Shown here one piece after another: positions 47,605 through 58,122 of a DNA stretch of 64,000 nt (position 1 is its first letter; every line of letters begins with the position of its first letter). Source of the DNA: Bacillota bacterium. GTDB lineage: Bacteria; Bacillota; Clostridia; Tissierellales; Tissierellaceae. A program made the position numbers and the translations under genes. Under the pieces are notes generated by a model. That model was not told the DNA's origin. It made no database searches and worked only from the letters and a program-made list of their open reading frames with translations. The DNA lies in NCBI GenBank assembly GCA_023388495.1, contig JAEWGC010000044.1, positions 62,001 to 126,000 on the forward strand, written 5' to 3'.

Positions 47605-49599
47605 CTAGAAACCTAATAGTCTACCAACCTGATAAATCAGAACTGCAGCTATCCATCCTATTATAAAAGGATAAATTGCCATAAATGCCATCCATTTGGT
47701 AGATTTAGTCTCTTGCTTTACAGTACCTAGTACTGCGGCACAAGGAGTATATAAAAGGGTCATAACCATAAAGGATATGGCAGTAAGTGGTGTAAATACA
47801 CTTTGTAAGGCAGTGACTAATTGAGAACCTTCAGACACACCAGCATAAACCATACCAAGTATTGCCACAACAGCTTCCTTTGCTGCTATACCTGCAAATA
47901 AACTAACAGTAGCCTGCCAAGTACCAAAACCAGCAGGTATAAATATAGGTGCTAGGATAGTACCTATTCTACCTAATATACTCTCTTGACTATAGGGTTC
48001 GACTCCAAAGGGTAGTACGGATAGTATCCAAAGTAGAGAAACCACTACAAATATAATAGTTCCTGCTCTGTGTAAAAAGTCCCATACCTTGTCCCACATA
48101 TCTCTTATAACATATTTGAATATAGGTAATCTATAAGGAGGCAACTCCATAATAAAATGAGAAGATTCACCCTTAAATAATGTCTTTGAAAATATTTTAC
48201 CTACTATTAATGCCATTACTATGCCCAGAGTATATAGTGAGAACAACACTATTCCTCCATGTTTAGGAAAGAATGCAGCAATAAATACTAAATAAATAGG
48301 TAACCTTGCTCCACAAGACATAAATGGATTAATAAGTAAAGCAATCATCTTATCCTTTTTATTATCTAAGGTTCTAGTAGACATAATTCCTGGCACATTA
48401 CAACCAAAACCAACTATCATGGAAATAAATGTTTTACCATGAAGACCAAGAGCCCTCATTAAACCGTCCATAACATAGGCAGCTCTAGCCATATATCCTG
48501 TATCCTCTAATATACCTATGAAAAAGTACAAGACAGTAATAAGTGGAACAAATTCAAATACAGCTCCTACTCCACCGAAGATACCTTCAGAAATAAAAGA
48601 TTGTAACCATTCAGGAGCATGTATCAGTACCAATAGATTAACCACATACTCTCCAATTGTTTCTATGGCAGTTGCCACATATCCGCCAAATAAATCTCCG
48701 CCAATAACAAAGGTTAACTGAAATATCACAAACATAATAAGTCCAAATATAGGAAGTCCAAAATATTTATGTGTTAGGATCTTATCTATTTTATCAGTCC
48801 TAGTTTCTGCCATGTCAGAAGGCTTTTTTACAGACTTGTTTATGATCTTTCCAATGAAATCATATCTCTTATCTACGATTTCAAGCTCATATTCTGTAGC
48901 CTTTTCCTCTAGAAAAACTAGTCTTTCCTTAATAGGTTCTGGCCCCTTCCTTTCTACAAGTCTATAAACTTCCTTATCTCCCTCTAGAAGCTTTACAGCT
49001 ATCCACTTAGGAGGATATTCTAAGCTTGAATTAAGGAGTGTAGATTGTATATTTTCAATTTCCTTATCAATATCCTCACCATAACTGAATTTTAATATAT
49101 AGTCTTTCTCTTCCTTAGCATATTCAATAGATTTTTCAATTAAAAGGTCTAAGCCCTTACTTTTGGAAGCTATAGTAGGTATAACAGGGACCCCTAATTC
49201 CTTAGACAATTTATCTAAATCTATTTCAATGTTTTTTTCTTTAGCCTCGTCCATCATATTTAGAGCTATAATAACTTTTGTGCCCATTTCAATTAATTGT
49301 GTCGTTAAATATAGATTTCTTTCCATATTAGTAGCATCAACTACATTAATTACAATATCAGGATTTCCCTTAAGTATATAATCACGAGCAACTACTTCAT
49401 CTTCCGAATAAGCACCAAGGCTATAAGTGCCAGGTAAATCAACAACATTATATTGATTGCCTTTATATTTAAATTTTCCTTCTTTCTTTTCAACAGTAAC
49501 TCCAGGCCAATTGCCAACATGTTGATTGGAGCCAGTTAAGGCATTAAACAATGTGGTTTTACCACTATTGGGATTGCCGACAAGAGCGATAGTATTCAA
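47605..49599 (-). CDS. feoB: Ferrous iron transporter FeoB
   Basis: A 664-residue ferrous-iron importer: an N-terminal GTPase (G1 GNPNSGKTTLFN, G3 DLPGTYS, G4 NMMD), a helical regulatory segment, and a membrane part with two Gate motifs (GCNVPGIMSTRTL, and a cysteine in CGARLP) and about ten helices. The start is TTG 49599 behind AAAGGAGG; the longer frame beginning at 49635 starts before that site. It is preceded by feoA and an internal Fur-like palindrome, and followed by feoC. Confidence 0.95.
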   Translation of the reverse strand: MNTIALVGNPNSGKTTLFNALTGSNQHVGNWPGVTVEKKEGKFKYKGNQYNVVDLPGTYSLGAYSEDEVVARDYILKGNPDIVINVVDATNMERNLYLTTQLIEMGTKVIIALNMMDEAKEKNIEIDLDKLSKELGVPVIPTIASKSKGLDLLIEKSIEYAKEEKDYILKFSYGEDIDKEIENIQSTLLNSSLEYPPKWIAVKLLEGDKEVYRLVERKGPEPIKERLVFLEEKATEYELEIVDKRYDFIGKIINKSVKKPSDMAETRTDKIDKILTHKYFGLPIFGLIMFVIFQLTFVIGGDLFGGYVATAIETIGEYVVNLLVLIHAPEWLQSFISEGIFGGVGAVFEFVPLITVLYFFIGILEDTGYMARAAYVMDGLMRALGLHGKTFISMIVGFGCNVPGIMSTRTLDNKKDKMIALLINPFMSCGARLPIYLVFIAAFFPKHGGIVLFSLYTLGIVMALIVGKIFSKTLFKGESSHFIMELPPYRLPIFKYVIRDMWDKVWDFLHRAGTIIFVVVSLLWILSVLPFGVEPYSQESILGRIGTILAPIFIPAGFGTWQATVSLFAGIAAKEAVVAILGMVYAGVSEGSQLVTALQSVFTPLTAISFMVMTLLYTPCAAVLGTVKQETKSTKWMAFMAIYPFIIGWIAAVLIYQVGRLLGF

Positions 49600-49618
49600 A
49601 AAAATTCCTCCTTTAAAA

Positions 49619-49636
49619 ATGATAGTCATTATCAAT
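49619..49636. promoter_or_regulatory. Fur-box-like palindrome between feoA and feoB
   Basis: TGATAGTCATTATCA is nearly identical to the inner part of the consensus box at 49906-49924 and sits just before the feoB ribosome binding site. It may give feoB extra iron control or be a second Fur site. Confidence 0.6.
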
Positions 49637-49649
49637 GCAAAATAAAAAA

Positions 49650-49874
49650 TTAACGCTCAATCATAACATGACATGCGAGACCTCTTCCCAAAGCCAGTTT
49701 ATTACCAGATAAATTGAGAATAAGAGGGCCAAAGTCGTTTTTTACAACTTTAACACAGGCATTTTTATGAAGTCCTAGTTCATATAATCTTTTTTTGGCT
49801 TTACAGCATCCAGAAATTTCCTTAACTCTTCCACATTCATCCTTTTTTAAAGAAACCAATGATAAAGTACCCAT
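49650..49874 (-). CDS. feoA: FeoA SH3-like protein
   Basis: A 74-residue SH3-like cytosolic partner of FeoB. Typical residues are LYELGLHKNACVKVVKNDFGPLILNLSGNKLALGRGLACHVMIE. I use ATG 49874, correctly spaced from GGAAGG; the ATG nine bases earlier touches that site. It is the first gene of the iron-regulated feoA-feoB-feoC unit. Confidence 0.92.
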   Translation of the reverse strand: MGTLSLVSLKKDECGRVKEISGCCKAKKRLYELGLHKNACVKVVKNDFGPLILNLSGNKLALGRGLACHVMIER

Positions 49875-49905
49875 AAATACCATCCTTCCATATATGTAAA
49901 ATCAT

Positions 49906-49924
49906 ATTGATAATCATTATCAAT
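49906..49924. promoter_or_regulatory. Fur box upstream of feoA
   Basis: A perfect 19-bp palindrome ATTGATAATcATTATCAAT, matching the classical Fur consensus GATAATGATTATC. It lies 32-50 bp ahead of the feoA start and should repress the operon when iron is plentiful. Confidence 0.9.
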
Positions 49925-49985
49925 ACTAATATTATAAAAGATTATTTAAGTAAATGCAATAGTTTTGTGATATTAAATAAATTTA

Positions 49986-50042
49986 TTGACAAAATAATAA
50001 AAGGGACATATAATATAAACACGCCCCCTGGGGGAGGGGGTA
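49986..50042 (+). promoter_or_regulatory. Promoter and CsoR-type operator of the copper operon
   Basis: TTGACA (49986-49991) and TATAAT (50009-50014) have a 17-bp spacer. ACGCCCCCTGGGGGAGGGGG at 50021-50040 follows, a GC-rich pseudo-palindrome of the kind bound by CsoR, whose gene ends the operon. Confidence 0.85.
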
Positions 50043-50057
50043 GAAGAAAGGAGTGAT

Positions 50058-52433
50058 ATGATGACAACTAAGAAAATAAGTATAGATGTAGTAGGCATGA
50101 CCTGTGCAGCCTGCTCAAGTAGGGTAGAAAAGGCATTATCCAAAAAAGAAGGGGTAGTATCTGTAGTGGTAAACCTATTAGCTAATAAAGCAACTATTGA
50201 ATTCGATACTGATAAGATAAACCCAGAGGATTTAATTAGAACTATAGAAAAAACAGGATATGAAGTTCCTTTAGTTAAAAAAACTTTAATTGTGGAAGGT
50301 ATGACTTGTGCTGCTTGCTCTACAAGAGTTGAGAAGGTGCTAAATAAATTAAAGGGTGTAGCTAAGGCTACTGTAAATTTATCTACTAACAAAGCAGTAG
50401 TGGAATATCAAGCAGGACTTATAGATGAAGATACTTTAATTAAGGCTATAGAAAAAGCTGGATATAAGGCAGAGGTAGAAGTAGAAAGAGACTTGGATAG
50501 AGAGAAAGAGATGAGGGAAAAGGAAATTAAATCTCTTAAAACTTCCTTTATCATTTCAGCAATACTTAGTCTTCCACTATTCTCAGCTATGTTCTTCCAT
50601 ATGGCTGGTATTCATACTATTTTAACTAATGGATGGTTCCAATTGATTCTAGCAACCCCTGTGCAATTTTTTATAGGCTATAGGTTTTACAAGGGAGCAT
50701 ATAATTCCTTGAGAGGTGGAGGAGCTAATATGGATGTTCTTGTATCTATGGGAACTTCAGCTGCTTACTTTTACAGTATATATAATCTGTTAATAGGAGT
50801 TCACGAATATTATTTTGAAGCTTCGGCAGTTATTATAACTCTGATTCTTTTAGGTAAAACCTTTGAAGCAGTTGCAAAGGGAAAAACATCAGAAGCAATA
50901 AAAAAATTAATGGGCTTACAACCAAAGACTGCAAGAATCATAAAAGATGGAGTAGAAATGGATATACCTATAGAGAAAGTGGAGATTGGTGATATCATAG
51001 TAGTTAGACCAGGAGAGAGAATTCCTGTAGATGGAATAATTGTAGAAGGACATTCATCTGTTGATGAATCCATGATTACAGGAGAGAGTATTCCTATAGA
51101 TAAAGGGGCAGATGATGAAGTAATAGGTGCTACCATAAATAAATTTGGTACCTTTAAATTTAGAGCTACTAAAATAGGCAAGGATACAGTACTATCTCAA
51201 ATAATCAAACTTGTTGAAGATGCTCAGGGCTCCAAGGCGCCTGTTCAAAGATTGGCAGATAAGATATCAGGCATATTTGTTCCAATTGTTGTAGTTATAG
51301 CTTTAGTTACATTTATAGGATTCTATCTTATTGAAGGAAACTTTAACATTGGATTAATAAATGCAGTTGCAGTTTTAGTTATAGCTTGCCCATGTGCATT
51401 AGGCTTAGCCACACCTACAGCTATTATGGTAGGTACAGGTAAGGGTGCTGAAAATGGAATCTTGATTAAATCAGGAGAGCATTTAGAGAGGGCTCACAAA
51501 ATGGATACTATAGTATTTGACAAAACGGGTACAATAACTAAAGGCGAGCCAGAGGTAACAGATATCGTTTCATTTAACGATATAGATAAAAATGAAATCC
51601 TTAGAATAGCCGCCTCTGTAGAAAAAACATCGGAGCATCCTTTAGGCCAATCTATAGTAAAAAAAGGTGAAGAAGAGTTATTAAGATTATCAGAGCCTGA
51701 GAGGTTTATTGCAATTCCAGGAAAGGGCCTCAAGGCTACATTCGAAGGAAAAGAAGTATTGATCGGCAATAGAAAGTTAATGGCTGATAATAATATTTCT
51801 ATAATGAATGGAGAAGAAACTTTATTAAGATTAGAAGAAGAAGGAAAAACAGCAATGCTACTTTCCTTGGATAATAAACTATCTGGTATAATAGCAGTAG
51901 CAGATCAGATTAAGGAAACGTCAAAGAAAGCTATAGAAGAACTAAAGTCTATGGGACTAGATGTATATATGATTACAGGAGATAACGAAAGGACAGCACA
52001 ATCTATAGCTAAGGAAGTAGGTATCACAAATGTATTGGCAGAAGTGTTGCCTGAAAACAAAGCAGAGGTAGTAGAAGAAATTAAATCAAGAGGCAAGCAT
52101 GTGGGAATGGTTGGAGATGGTATCAATGACGCTCCTGCATTAGCAGCAGCAGATGTAGGATTTGCCATAGGCACAGGTACTGATGTTGCAATGGAGGCAG
52201 CAGATATTACTCTTATGAGAGGAGATTTATCTGGAGTAGTTACAGCCATAAGGCTTAGCCATAGAACTATGAAAACTATAAAGCAGAATCTGTTTTGGGC
52301 ATTCTTCTATAATAGTATAGGAATTCCTTTCGCAGCCCTAGGATTCCTAGACCCAATGATAGCAGGTGCAGCTATGGCTTTTAGTTCTGTATCTGTAGTT
52401 ACAAATTCACTTAGATTAAAGAAATTCAAATAA
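50058..52433 (+). CDS. copA: Copper-exporting P1B-type ATPase CopA
   Basis: A 791-residue copper(I) pump. Two N-terminal heavy-metal domains each carry GMTCAACS (about residues 12 and 79), membrane helices surround the CPC ion-binding motif ([14 protein letters not shown]), the phosphorylation site is [10 protein letters not shown], the nucleotide-binding loop has SEHPLG, and the hinge is [22 protein letters not shown]. Helix 7-8 motifs [12 protein letters not shown] and [15 protein letters not shown] fit the copper(I) subgroup P1B-1. Start ATG follows AAAGGAG. It heads copA-copZ-csoR. Confidence 0.96.
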   Translation: MMTTKKISIDVVGMTCAACSSRVEKALSKKEGVVSVVVNLLANKATIEFDTDKINPEDLIRTIEKTGYEVPLVKKTLIVEGMTCAACSTRVEKVLNKLKGVAKATVNLSTNKAVVEYQAGLIDEDTLIKAIEKAGYKAEVEVERDLDREKEMREKEIKSLKTSFIISAILSLPLFSAMFFHMAGIHTILTNGWFQLILATPVQFFIGYRFYKGAYNSLRGGGANMDVLVSMGTSAAYFYSIYNLLIGVHEYYFEASAVIITLILLGKTFEAVAKGKTSEAIKKLMGLQPKTARIIKDGVEMDIPIEKVEIGDIIVVRPGERIPVDGIIVEGHSSVDESMITGESIPIDKGADDEVIGATINKFGTFKFRATKIGKDTVLSQIIKLVEDAQGSKAPVQRLADKISGIFVPIVVVIALVTFIGFYLIEGNFNIGLINAVAVLVIACPCALGLATPTAIMVGTGKGAENGILIKSGEHLERAHKMDTIVFDKTGTITKGEPEVTDIVSFNDIDKNEILRIAASVEKTSEHPLGQSIVKKGEEELLRLSEPERFIAIPGKGLKATFEGKEVLIGNRKLMADNNISIMNGEETLLRLEEEGKTAMLLSLDNKLSGIIAVADQIKETSKKAIEELKSMGLDVYMITGDNERTAQSIAKEVGITNVLAEVLPENKAEVVEEIKSRGKHVGMVGDGINDAPALAAADVGFAIGTGTDVAMEAADITLMRGDLSGVVTAIRLSHRTMKTIKQNLFWAFFYNSIGIPFAALGFLDPMIAGAAMAFSSVSVVTNSLRLKKFK

Positions 52434-52446
52434 TAGGAGGGAAAAA

Positions 52447-52653
52447 ATGAAAAAAACACTTTTAGTAGAAGGTATGTCCTGTGGACATTGTGAAAAGGCA
52501 GTAAAAAATGCATTAAAAGAGTTAGATGGAGTATCAAATGTCGAGGTAGACTTAGGCGCTAAGAAGGTAGAGGTTGAAGGAGAAGGCCTAAATGATATCC
52601 TTATAAAAGGTGCTATAGAGGATGCTGGATATAGTTTAATAGAAATCAGGTAG
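52447..52653 (+). CDS. copZ: Copper chaperone CopZ
   Basis: A 68-residue heavy-metal-associated domain protein with the metal-binding motif GMSCGHCEKAV. It carries copper(I) to CopA. The ferredoxin-like fold length is standard. It begins 13 bp after copA behind TAGGAGGG. Confidence 0.93.
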   Translation: MKKTLLVEGMSCGHCEKAVKNALKELDGVSNVEVDLGAKKVEVEGEGLNDILIKGAIEDAGYSLIEIR

Positions 52654-52667
52654 AAAGTAGTGATTAG

Positions 52668-52937
52668 ATGAATGAAGGTAAAAGAAGGGCAGCAATCAAA
52701 CTAAAAACTGCTAGAGGCCAATTAGATGGTATAATAAAAATGTTAGAAGAAGATAGGTACTGTGTAGACGTATCTACACAGATCCTATCTTCCATTGGTC
52801 TTTTAAAAAAGGCAAATATAGATATACTAAATAGTCATATAAGATCCTGCGTCATTACTGCAATTTTAGAAGGTGAGGAGCAGGGGGGAGAAAAGATAGA
52901 AGAAATAATAAACATTATAGATAAATATATAAAATAG
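52668..52937 (+). CDS. csoR: CsoR-family copper-sensing repressor
   Basis: An 89-residue all-helical repressor of the CsoR/RcnR family. The copper ligands appear as Cys in RYCVDV and His-x3-Cys in NSHIRSCV, the C-H-C pattern of copper CsoR. It derepresses the operon when bound to copper(I). The segment RRAAIKLKTARGQLDGIIKMLEEDRYC is the family N-terminus. It ends the operon. Confidence 0.93.
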   Translation: MNEGKRRAAIKLKTARGQLDGIIKMLEEDRYCVDVSTQILSSIGLLKKANIDILNSHIRSCVITAILEGEEQGGEKIEEIINIIDKYIK

Positions 52938-52943
52938 TTAAAA

Positions 52944-52985
52944 GACAACTTGTATTTCATTGGTGATACAGGTTGTTTGATTTTG
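52944..52985 (+). terminator. Terminator of the copper operon
   Basis: GACAACTTGTAT/ATACAGGTTGTT stem (G-T pair included) with a 10-base loop, followed by TGATTTTG. Confidence 0.7.
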
Positions 52986-53080
52986 TCGGAAATATTTTTA
53001 AAAAAAAATTAAAATAACCATTGTTCGCACATATGTTTTAAATTATACTAATAATAGTATTATTGTATAAGGGGGACATT

Positions 53081-53233
53081 ATGAAAACGAAGATAAATAA
53101 AATTAGGGAAAAATTACATAATGAAATAGGAACAGCAAAGTTAGATAAGAAAGATATAATCAAAATAAGCGAAGAGCTAGATGAACTTATCATTGAATAT
53201 TATAAGGAAGAAGAAAAGAAGTTTGAAGAATAA
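53081..53233 (+). CDS. Spo0E-like aspartyl-phosphate phosphatase (copy A)
   Basis: A 50-residue protein of the Spo0E family, beginning MKTKINKIREKLHNEIG and containing ISEELDELIIEYYK, which matches the family signature SxxLDxLI. Spo0E proteins remove phosphate from Spo0A-P and delay sporulation. The ATG has AAGGGGGAC upstream. A second copy lies at 53912-54064 and the two flank an XRE regulator. Presence of such genes supports a spore-former. Confidence 0.85.
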   Translation: MKTKINKIREKLHNEIGTAKLDKKDIIKISEELDELIIEYYKEEEKKFEE

Positions 53234-53260
53234 AAATTAGTTATACAAATAATAAGTATA

Positions 53261-53315
53261 TTGATTTTTCCCTAAGATTAAATTTTAAACAAGTCAAAGA
53301 TCAGACAAGGTCAAG
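53261..53315 (+). promoter_or_regulatory. Promoter with CtsR-like operator (copy A, no chaperone gene downstream)
   Basis: TTGATT (53261-53266) and TTTAAA (53284-53289) have a 17-bp spacer and are followed by GATCAGA-CAA-GGTCAAG (53299-53315), a degenerate match to the tandem CtsR heptad. The same order occurs at 54089-54143 ahead of dnaJ/clpB. Here the next gene runs the opposite way. Confidence 0.6.
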
Positions 53316-53360
53316 GTATTTAAACTTTGAAGCTAAAGCTAAACATATTTATTTTGATGA

Positions 53361-53756
53361 TTATTTTCTAATGGAAGGTAAGATAAGTTTACAAATATCC
53401 TTTATAAGAGATATTTGTTCTTTAGAACTACCATTTAACACATCCAACAATTCTTTTAATTCATCATCTACAAATCCTTTATAAATATCATCAAAGGCCT
53501 CTGAGATACATATGTTTTCCATATAATGTGTATAACCATATAAGAGATAATCTACGGATATATTTAAAACATCTGATATGTTTACTAATGTATCTACACT
53601 CATTTTACGATCTCCTCTTTCGAGCTGGCCAATATAAAATGATGATAATCCGGTTATTTCAGCAAATTTTTCTCTAGACAATCCTAATTTTTCCCTTTCA
53701 AGTCTAATTCTTAGCCCTACATCTTTATAATTTAATATTTTTCTAATTTCACTCAT
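53361..53756 (-). CDS. XRE-family helix-turn-helix regulator
   Basis: A 131-residue DNA-binding protein with an N-terminal Cro/C1-type helix-turn-helix: LRIRLEREKLGLSREKFAEITGLSSFYIGQLERGDRKMSVDTLVNISDVLNISVDYLLYG. The C-terminal half has no domain I know. It resembles SinR/SlrR-like regulators of clostridia, which act in sporulation or motility decisions. It lies between two spo0E-like genes, on the opposite strand, which fits a role in sporulation control. Start ATG follows GAGGTGACAAA. Confidence 0.88.
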   Translation of the reverse strand: MSEIRKILNYKDVGLRIRLEREKLGLSREKFAEITGLSSFYIGQLERGDRKMSVDTLVNISDVLNISVDYLLYGYTHYMENICISEAFDDIYKGFVDDELKELLDVLNGSSKEQISLIKDICKLILPSIRK

Positions 53757-53911
53757 TTTGTCACCTCAATAATACTGTATACATTTCTGAAACTTAACTA
53801 AATTGGCTAATAGCATACAAATATTATTGGCCAATTGCACAAAAAACATTGTATTGTACATAAAGTTTATTATATAATGAATGCAATGAGATTTTGTCTG
53901 GGGGATAGAAA

Positions 53912-54064
53912 ATGAAGAATAAAATCAATGAATTGAGGGAACATTTACATCAAGCGATAAAATCTAAGGATACTGCAGAAGTGTTAAAGATAAGTCAAGA
54001 ACTTGATGAATTAATAATAGAATATTTTAAAGAAGAAAGCCTTGCAAAAGAGAGTGGAGATTAG
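53912..54064 (+). CDS. Spo0E-like aspartyl-phosphate phosphatase (copy B)
   Basis: A 50-residue paralogue of copy A: MKNKINELREHLHQAIK...ISQELDELIIEYFKEES, with the Spo0E signature. Its start has TGGGGGATAG upstream. The two copies share a near-identical helix and are followed by the same promoter/operator motif, so the segment was duplicated. Copy B is directly upstream of the dnaJ/clpB promoter. Confidence 0.85.
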   Translation: MKNKINELREHLHQAIKSKDTAEVLKISQELDELIIEYFKEESLAKESGD

Positions 54065-54088
54065 CAAATTATATTAGTAGATATTATA

Positions 54089-54143
54089 TTGATTTTTCCT
54101 TGAAATAGATTTATAATTAAGTTGAAGGTCAGGGAAGGTCAAA
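54089..54143 (+). promoter_or_regulatory. Heat-shock promoter with CtsR operator of the dnaJ-like/clpB operon
   Basis: TTGATT (54089-54094) and TATAAT (54112-54117) have a 17-bp spacer. The tandem heptad GGTCAGG-GAA-GGTCAAA (54127-54143) matches the CtsR consensus and lies over the transcription start. No ctsR gene is in this window. Confidence 0.85.
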
Positions 54144-54185
54144 TGAAGTTTATTATAGAATTGTAAGAAAAGGGAGCAGATTTCT

Positions 54186-55115
54186 ATGGAATATAAAGAT
54201 TATTATAAAATACTTGGAGTAGAGAAAACATCATCTCAAGATGAAATAAAAAGAGCATATAGAAAATTAGCTAAAAAATATCATCCAGACTTAAATCCTA
54301 ATGATGATAAGGCTCAGGAAAGATTTAAGGAGATAAATGAGGCATATGAAGTATTGGGAGATGAAGAAAAGAAGAAAAGATACGATACCTTTGGATCGGG
54401 ATATGATTTTACTAATGGACAAAACTTTGATCCATCTCAATATGGATTTGGAGATGGATATAGTTATACCTATACTACAAATGGTGGAGATTTTAGTGAT
54501 TTCTTCAATATGTTTTTTGGTGGAATGGGTGGTAGAGAAAGGTCAAGCAGTAGAGCCGGTGGATTTGACCTAGGTAATTTATTTGGCGGAGGGAAAAAAG
54601 GAGGAAAAAAAGAAACTCCTTCTTATGAATCAGAATTAAATATTACTTTAGAAGAAGGCTATAATGGGATAACAAAAAATGTGAATCTTAATATAGGTGG
54701 AGAAAACAAATCCCTATCTATAAATATACCAAAGGGAATATTGCCGGGTAAGAAATTGAAGGTCAAAGGTGAAAAGTGGGGGATAGGAGGCAATATTTTA
54801 TTTAAGATAAACTTTATAGAGGATGGTAAAAATAGACTTAATGGATTGGATATAGTATCAAAGCTAGATTTATTTCCATGGCAGGCAGCCCTTGGAGATA
54901 AGGTAGTAGTAAGTACCCTAGATGGCAAGATAAAAATAGATATTCCTAGTGCTATATCCTCTGGCAAGAAAATTAGAATTCCTAAAAAAGGGTATAAGGA
55001 TATGAAAGGAAATCAAGGAGATTTGTATATTGAAATAAATATAGTAAATCCACCATCATTGACAGAAGAAGAAATTAACTTATATGAAAAATTGAAGGAA
55101 ATATCAAAAAGATAG
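54186..55115 (+). CDS. DnaJ-like co-chaperone (type II, CbpA-like)
   Basis: A 309-residue Hsp40 of the type without zinc fingers. The J-domain (1-70) has the essential HPD (HPDLNPNDD); a glycine/phenylalanine-rich linker (about 75-145, GGMGG and GGGKKGGKK) follows; the C-terminal substrate-binding and dimer domain begins with [26 protein letters not shown] and has [21 protein letters not shown]. It delivers substrates to Hsp70 and works with ClpB. It starts the heat-shock operon, 20 bp before clpB. Confidence 0.92.
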   Translation: MEYKDYYKILGVEKTSSQDEIKRAYRKLAKKYHPDLNPNDDKAQERFKEINEAYEVLGDEEKKKRYDTFGSGYDFTNGQNFDPSQYGFGDGYSYTYTTNGGDFSDFFNMFFGGMGGRERSSSRAGGFDLGNLFGGGKKGGKKETPSYESELNITLEEGYNGITKNVNLNIGGENKSLSINIPKGILPGKKLKVKGEKWGIGGNILFKINFIEDGKNRLNGLDIVSKLDLFPWQAALGDKVVVSTLDGKIKIDIPSAISSGKKIRIPKKGYKDMKGNQGDLYIEINIVNPPSLTEEEINLYEKLKEISKR

Positions 55116-55134
55116 TGAAATGGAGGTAGAAAAT

Positions 55135-57729
55135 ATGGATTTAAATAAGTTTACACAGAAATCTTTAGAAGCCTTACAAAACTCACAGAATACGGCCATA
55201 AAAAATGGAAATCCTGAGCTTCAAGAAATCCATATTCATTATGGCCTAATGATACAAAATGATGGATTGATTCCTAAAGTATTATCATATATGGGAGAAA
55301 ATCCAGATTTGATCAGAATGGATGTAGAGAGAGAAGTAGATAAACTACCTAAGCAATCTGGTGGGGGCGGCTCCATATATCCTAGTAGAATTTATACTAA
55401 GGTACTATTAAATGCCGAAGAAGAAGCTAAGAAATTTGGAGATGAATATGTAGGAGTTGAGCATATTTATATATCACTTCTCAAGGAAAAGGCAACAGCC
55501 TCAGAAAGAATATTTAATAAATATAATATAAATTTACAAAGGTTCTTAGAAGCCTTGAAGAAAATAAGAGGAAATCAAAACATTACTTCAGATAACCCAG
55601 AAACTACCTATGAAGCCTTGGCTAGATTTGGAAGGGATTTGGTAGAAGAAGCTAGAAGTGGGAATATAGATCCAGTTATAGGAAGAGATAGTGAGATACG
55701 AAATGTAGTTAGGATATTATCCAGAAGAACAAAAAACAATCCAGTTTTAATAGGAGATCCAGGAGTAGGTAAGACAGCCATAGTAGAAGGATTAGCTCAG
55801 AGAATTGTAAACGGAGATGTGCCAGAAGGACTTAAAGATAAGACCATATTTGCACTAGATATGGGAGCTTTAATAGCTGGTGCTAAATATAGGGGAGAAT
55901 TTGAAGAAAGATTAAAGGCAGTCCTATCTGAAATAGAAAAATCAGATGGTCGGATAATAATGTTTATAGATGAATTACACAATATAGTAGGTGCTGGTAG
56001 GACTGATGGTGCTATGGATGCATCTAATCTTCTAAAGCCTATGCTAGCAAGGGGAGAGGTGCATACTATAGGAGCTACCACATTAGATGAATACAGACAA
56101 TATATTGAAAAGGATGCAGCACTAGAGAGAAGGTTTCAGAAGGTACTAGTTACTGAGCCAACTGTGGAGGACACCATATCAATCCTTCGAGGATTAAAAG
56201 AAAAATATGAGATTCACCATGGAATACGAATATCTGATGGTGCTGTAATAGCTGCTGCAACTCTTTCGGATAGATATATATCTGATAGATTTTTACCCGA
56301 TAAGGCAATAGATTTAATGGATGAGGCTTCAGCTATGATAAGAACAGAAATAGACTCCATGCCAGTAGAGCTTGATGAAATAAGGAGACGAATTCTTCAG
56401 TTAGAAATAGAAAAATCAGCATTAAAGAAAGAAACTGATGAAGCATCTAAAATAAGATTAGAAAGATTAGAAAAAGAACTATCAGATTCTAAAGAAAAAT
56501 ATGATATCATGAAAGCTCAATGGGAAGACGAGAAAAAGAGTATATCTAATGTGAAGGAAATTAAAGAAGAAATAGACAGAGTAAAGAGGCAAATAGAAGA
56601 AGCAGAGAGAAAATATGATTTGGAGAAACTATCACAGTTAAAATATGGTACCTTAGTTGAGTTGGAGAAAAAACTACAGGAAGCTAATGAAAAAAATGAA
56701 AAAGATGAGAGAATGTTAAAGGAAGAGGTTACAGAGGAAGAAATAGCAGAAGTAGTAGCAAAATGGACTGGAATACCAGTATCTAAATTAGTTGAGACAG
56801 AAAGAGAGAAGCTTCTATCCTTAGGTGAAATTCTTCATAAAAAGGTAATAGGTCAAGATGAGGCAGTTGAATCTGTAGTAGATGCTGTAATCAGGGCAAG
56901 GGCTGGAATGAAACAGTTAAATAGACCTATAGGCTCCTTTATATTCTTAGGTCCAACTGGAGTAGGAAAGACAGAACTATCTAAGGCCTTAACCTCATCC
57001 TTATTTGATGATGAAAGAAATATGATAAGAATAGACATGTCAGAATATATGGAGAAACATTCAGTATCAAGACTTATAGGAGCACCTCCAGGATATGTAG
57101 GTTATGATGAAGGAGGGCAATTGACAGAAGCCGTAAGAAGAAAGCCTTATTCAGTGGTTTTATTTGATGAAATTGAAAAGGCTCATCCCGATGTATTTAA
57201 TATACTCTTACAAGTGTTAGATGATGGAAGACTAACTGATAATCAAGGTAGAACAGTGGATTTCAAAAACACAGTCATTATAATGACTTCAAACATAGGG
57301 TCTTCATATCTTCTTGAAGGAATAAGACCAGATGGAACAATAGATGAATCAGCAAGAGATGAAGTAATGAATGAAATGAGAAGAATCTTTAGACCAGAGT
57401 TTTTAAATCGTGTAGATGAAATCGTAATATTCAAACCATTACAAAGAGATGAGATATTTAAGATAATAGACCTCCAAATAGAAGAGATCCAATCTCGTCT
57501 GGAAGATAGACAAATATCTATAGAATTAACAGAGGAAGCAAAAGACCTTATCCTAAACAGAGCTTATTCCATACAATACGGAGCAAGACCAGTTAAGAGA
57601 TTCTTGCAAAAATATCTTGAAACTGAAATTGGTAGGATGATTATTAGAGGTGATTTGAAAGATAAGGATAGAGTAATAGTGTCCAGCGATGAGGACAATT
57701 TAAAGATAAGCATAAATAATGTTAGATGA
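55135..57729 (+). CDS. clpB: ATP-dependent disaggregase ClpB
   Basis: An 864-residue Hsp104-type disaggregase. The N domain (about 1-145), first AAA+ module with Walker [10 protein letters not shown] and Walker [13 protein letters not shown], a long middle coiled coil (about 405-520, [26 protein letters not shown]...), second AAA+ module with [10 protein letters not shown], pore loop GYVGY and [15 protein letters not shown]. The coiled-coil length identifies ClpB rather than ClpC or ClpA. I use ATG 55135, spaced from GGAGG; the ATG 15 bases earlier overlaps that site. It resolves aggregates together with the co-chaperone and Hsp70 systems. Confidence 0.95.
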   Translation: MDLNKFTQKSLEALQNSQNTAIKNGNPELQEIHIHYGLMIQNDGLIPKVLSYMGENPDLIRMDVEREVDKLPKQSGGGGSIYPSRIYTKVLLNAEEEAKKFGDEYVGVEHIYISLLKEKATASERIFNKYNINLQRFLEALKKIRGNQNITSDNPETTYEALARFGRDLVEEARSGNIDPVIGRDSEIRNVVRILSRRTKNNPVLIGDPGVGKTAIVEGLAQRIVNGDVPEGLKDKTIFALDMGALIAGAKYRGEFEERLKAVLSEIEKSDGRIIMFIDELHNIVGAGRTDGAMDASNLLKPMLARGEVHTIGATTLDEYRQYIEKDAALERRFQKVLVTEPTVEDTISILRGLKEKYEIHHGIRISDGAVIAAATLSDRYISDRFLPDKAIDLMDEASAMIRTEIDSMPVELDEIRRRILQLEIEKSALKKETDEASKIRLERLEKELSDSKEKYDIMKAQWEDEKKSISNVKEIKEEIDRVKRQIEEAERKYDLEKLSQLKYGTLVELEKKLQEANEKNEKDERMLKEEVTEEEIAEVVAKWTGIPVSKLVETEREKLLSLGEILHKKVIGQDEAVESVVDAVIRARAGMKQLNRPIGSFIFLGPTGVGKTELSKALTSSLFDDERNMIRIDMSEYMEKHSVSRLIGAPPGYVGYDEGGQLTEAVRRKPYSVVLFDEIEKAHPDVFNILLQVLDDGRLTDNQGRTVDFKNTVIIMTSNIGSSYLLEGIRPDGTIDESARDEVMNEMRRIFRPEFLNRVDEIVIFKPLQRDEIFKIIDLQIEEIQSRLEDRQISIELTEEAKDLILNRAYSIQYGARPVKRFLQKYLETEIGRMIIRGDLKDKDRVIVSSDEDNLKISINNVR

Positions 57730-57740
57730 TTATAATAAAA

Positions 57741-57782
57741 AAACTTGGTGTGATTATTTTGTAATCGCACCAAGTTTTTTTA
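57741..57782 (+). terminator. Terminator of the dnaJ-like/clpB operon
   Basis: A 16-bp stem (AAACTTGGTGTGATTA and its complement with one G-T) around TTTTG, followed by seven T residues. The following 57783-57993 is A+T-rich and without a gene. Confidence 0.9.
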
Positions 57783-57993
57783 ATGCAAGGGTGAAAACTA
57801 TTATAATTATTTTTTATATATTATTTTTATAAAACAAATGGTAAAATATAAGCTATATGAAAGCCTAGGATATATTAGAGCTGAAGGCAGAGGAGAAATT
57901 AGGATGGGAAAAATATTATAAAGTTTATTTTATATAATATTTTATATATACAATAATTACTATTAAAACAAATAATTATAGGAGGTGGGTATT

Positions 57994-58122
57994 GTGAAGA
58001 AATGTGAAACTTACATTTGTCAATCTAATACTTTTTTATGGGGGGTACTGATATTTGAGTTACAAAAATGCAGCAGAAGTATTACCACCTCATCTGTTGG
58101 AAGAGGTTCAAAAACATATTGA
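57994..58122 (+). CDS. Possible leader peptide overlapping the CD3324 gene
   Basis: A 42-codon frame begins with GTG behind a strong AGGAGGTGGG site and ends inside the next gene, whose start (58055) lies in a different frame. The sequence MKKCETYICQSNTFLWGVLIFELQKCSR has no known motif. It might be a leader peptide coupling translation to the CD3324 gene, or chance. Expression is unproven. Confidence 0.3.
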   Translation: MKKCETYICQSNTFLWGVLIFELQKCSRSITTSSVGRGSKTY

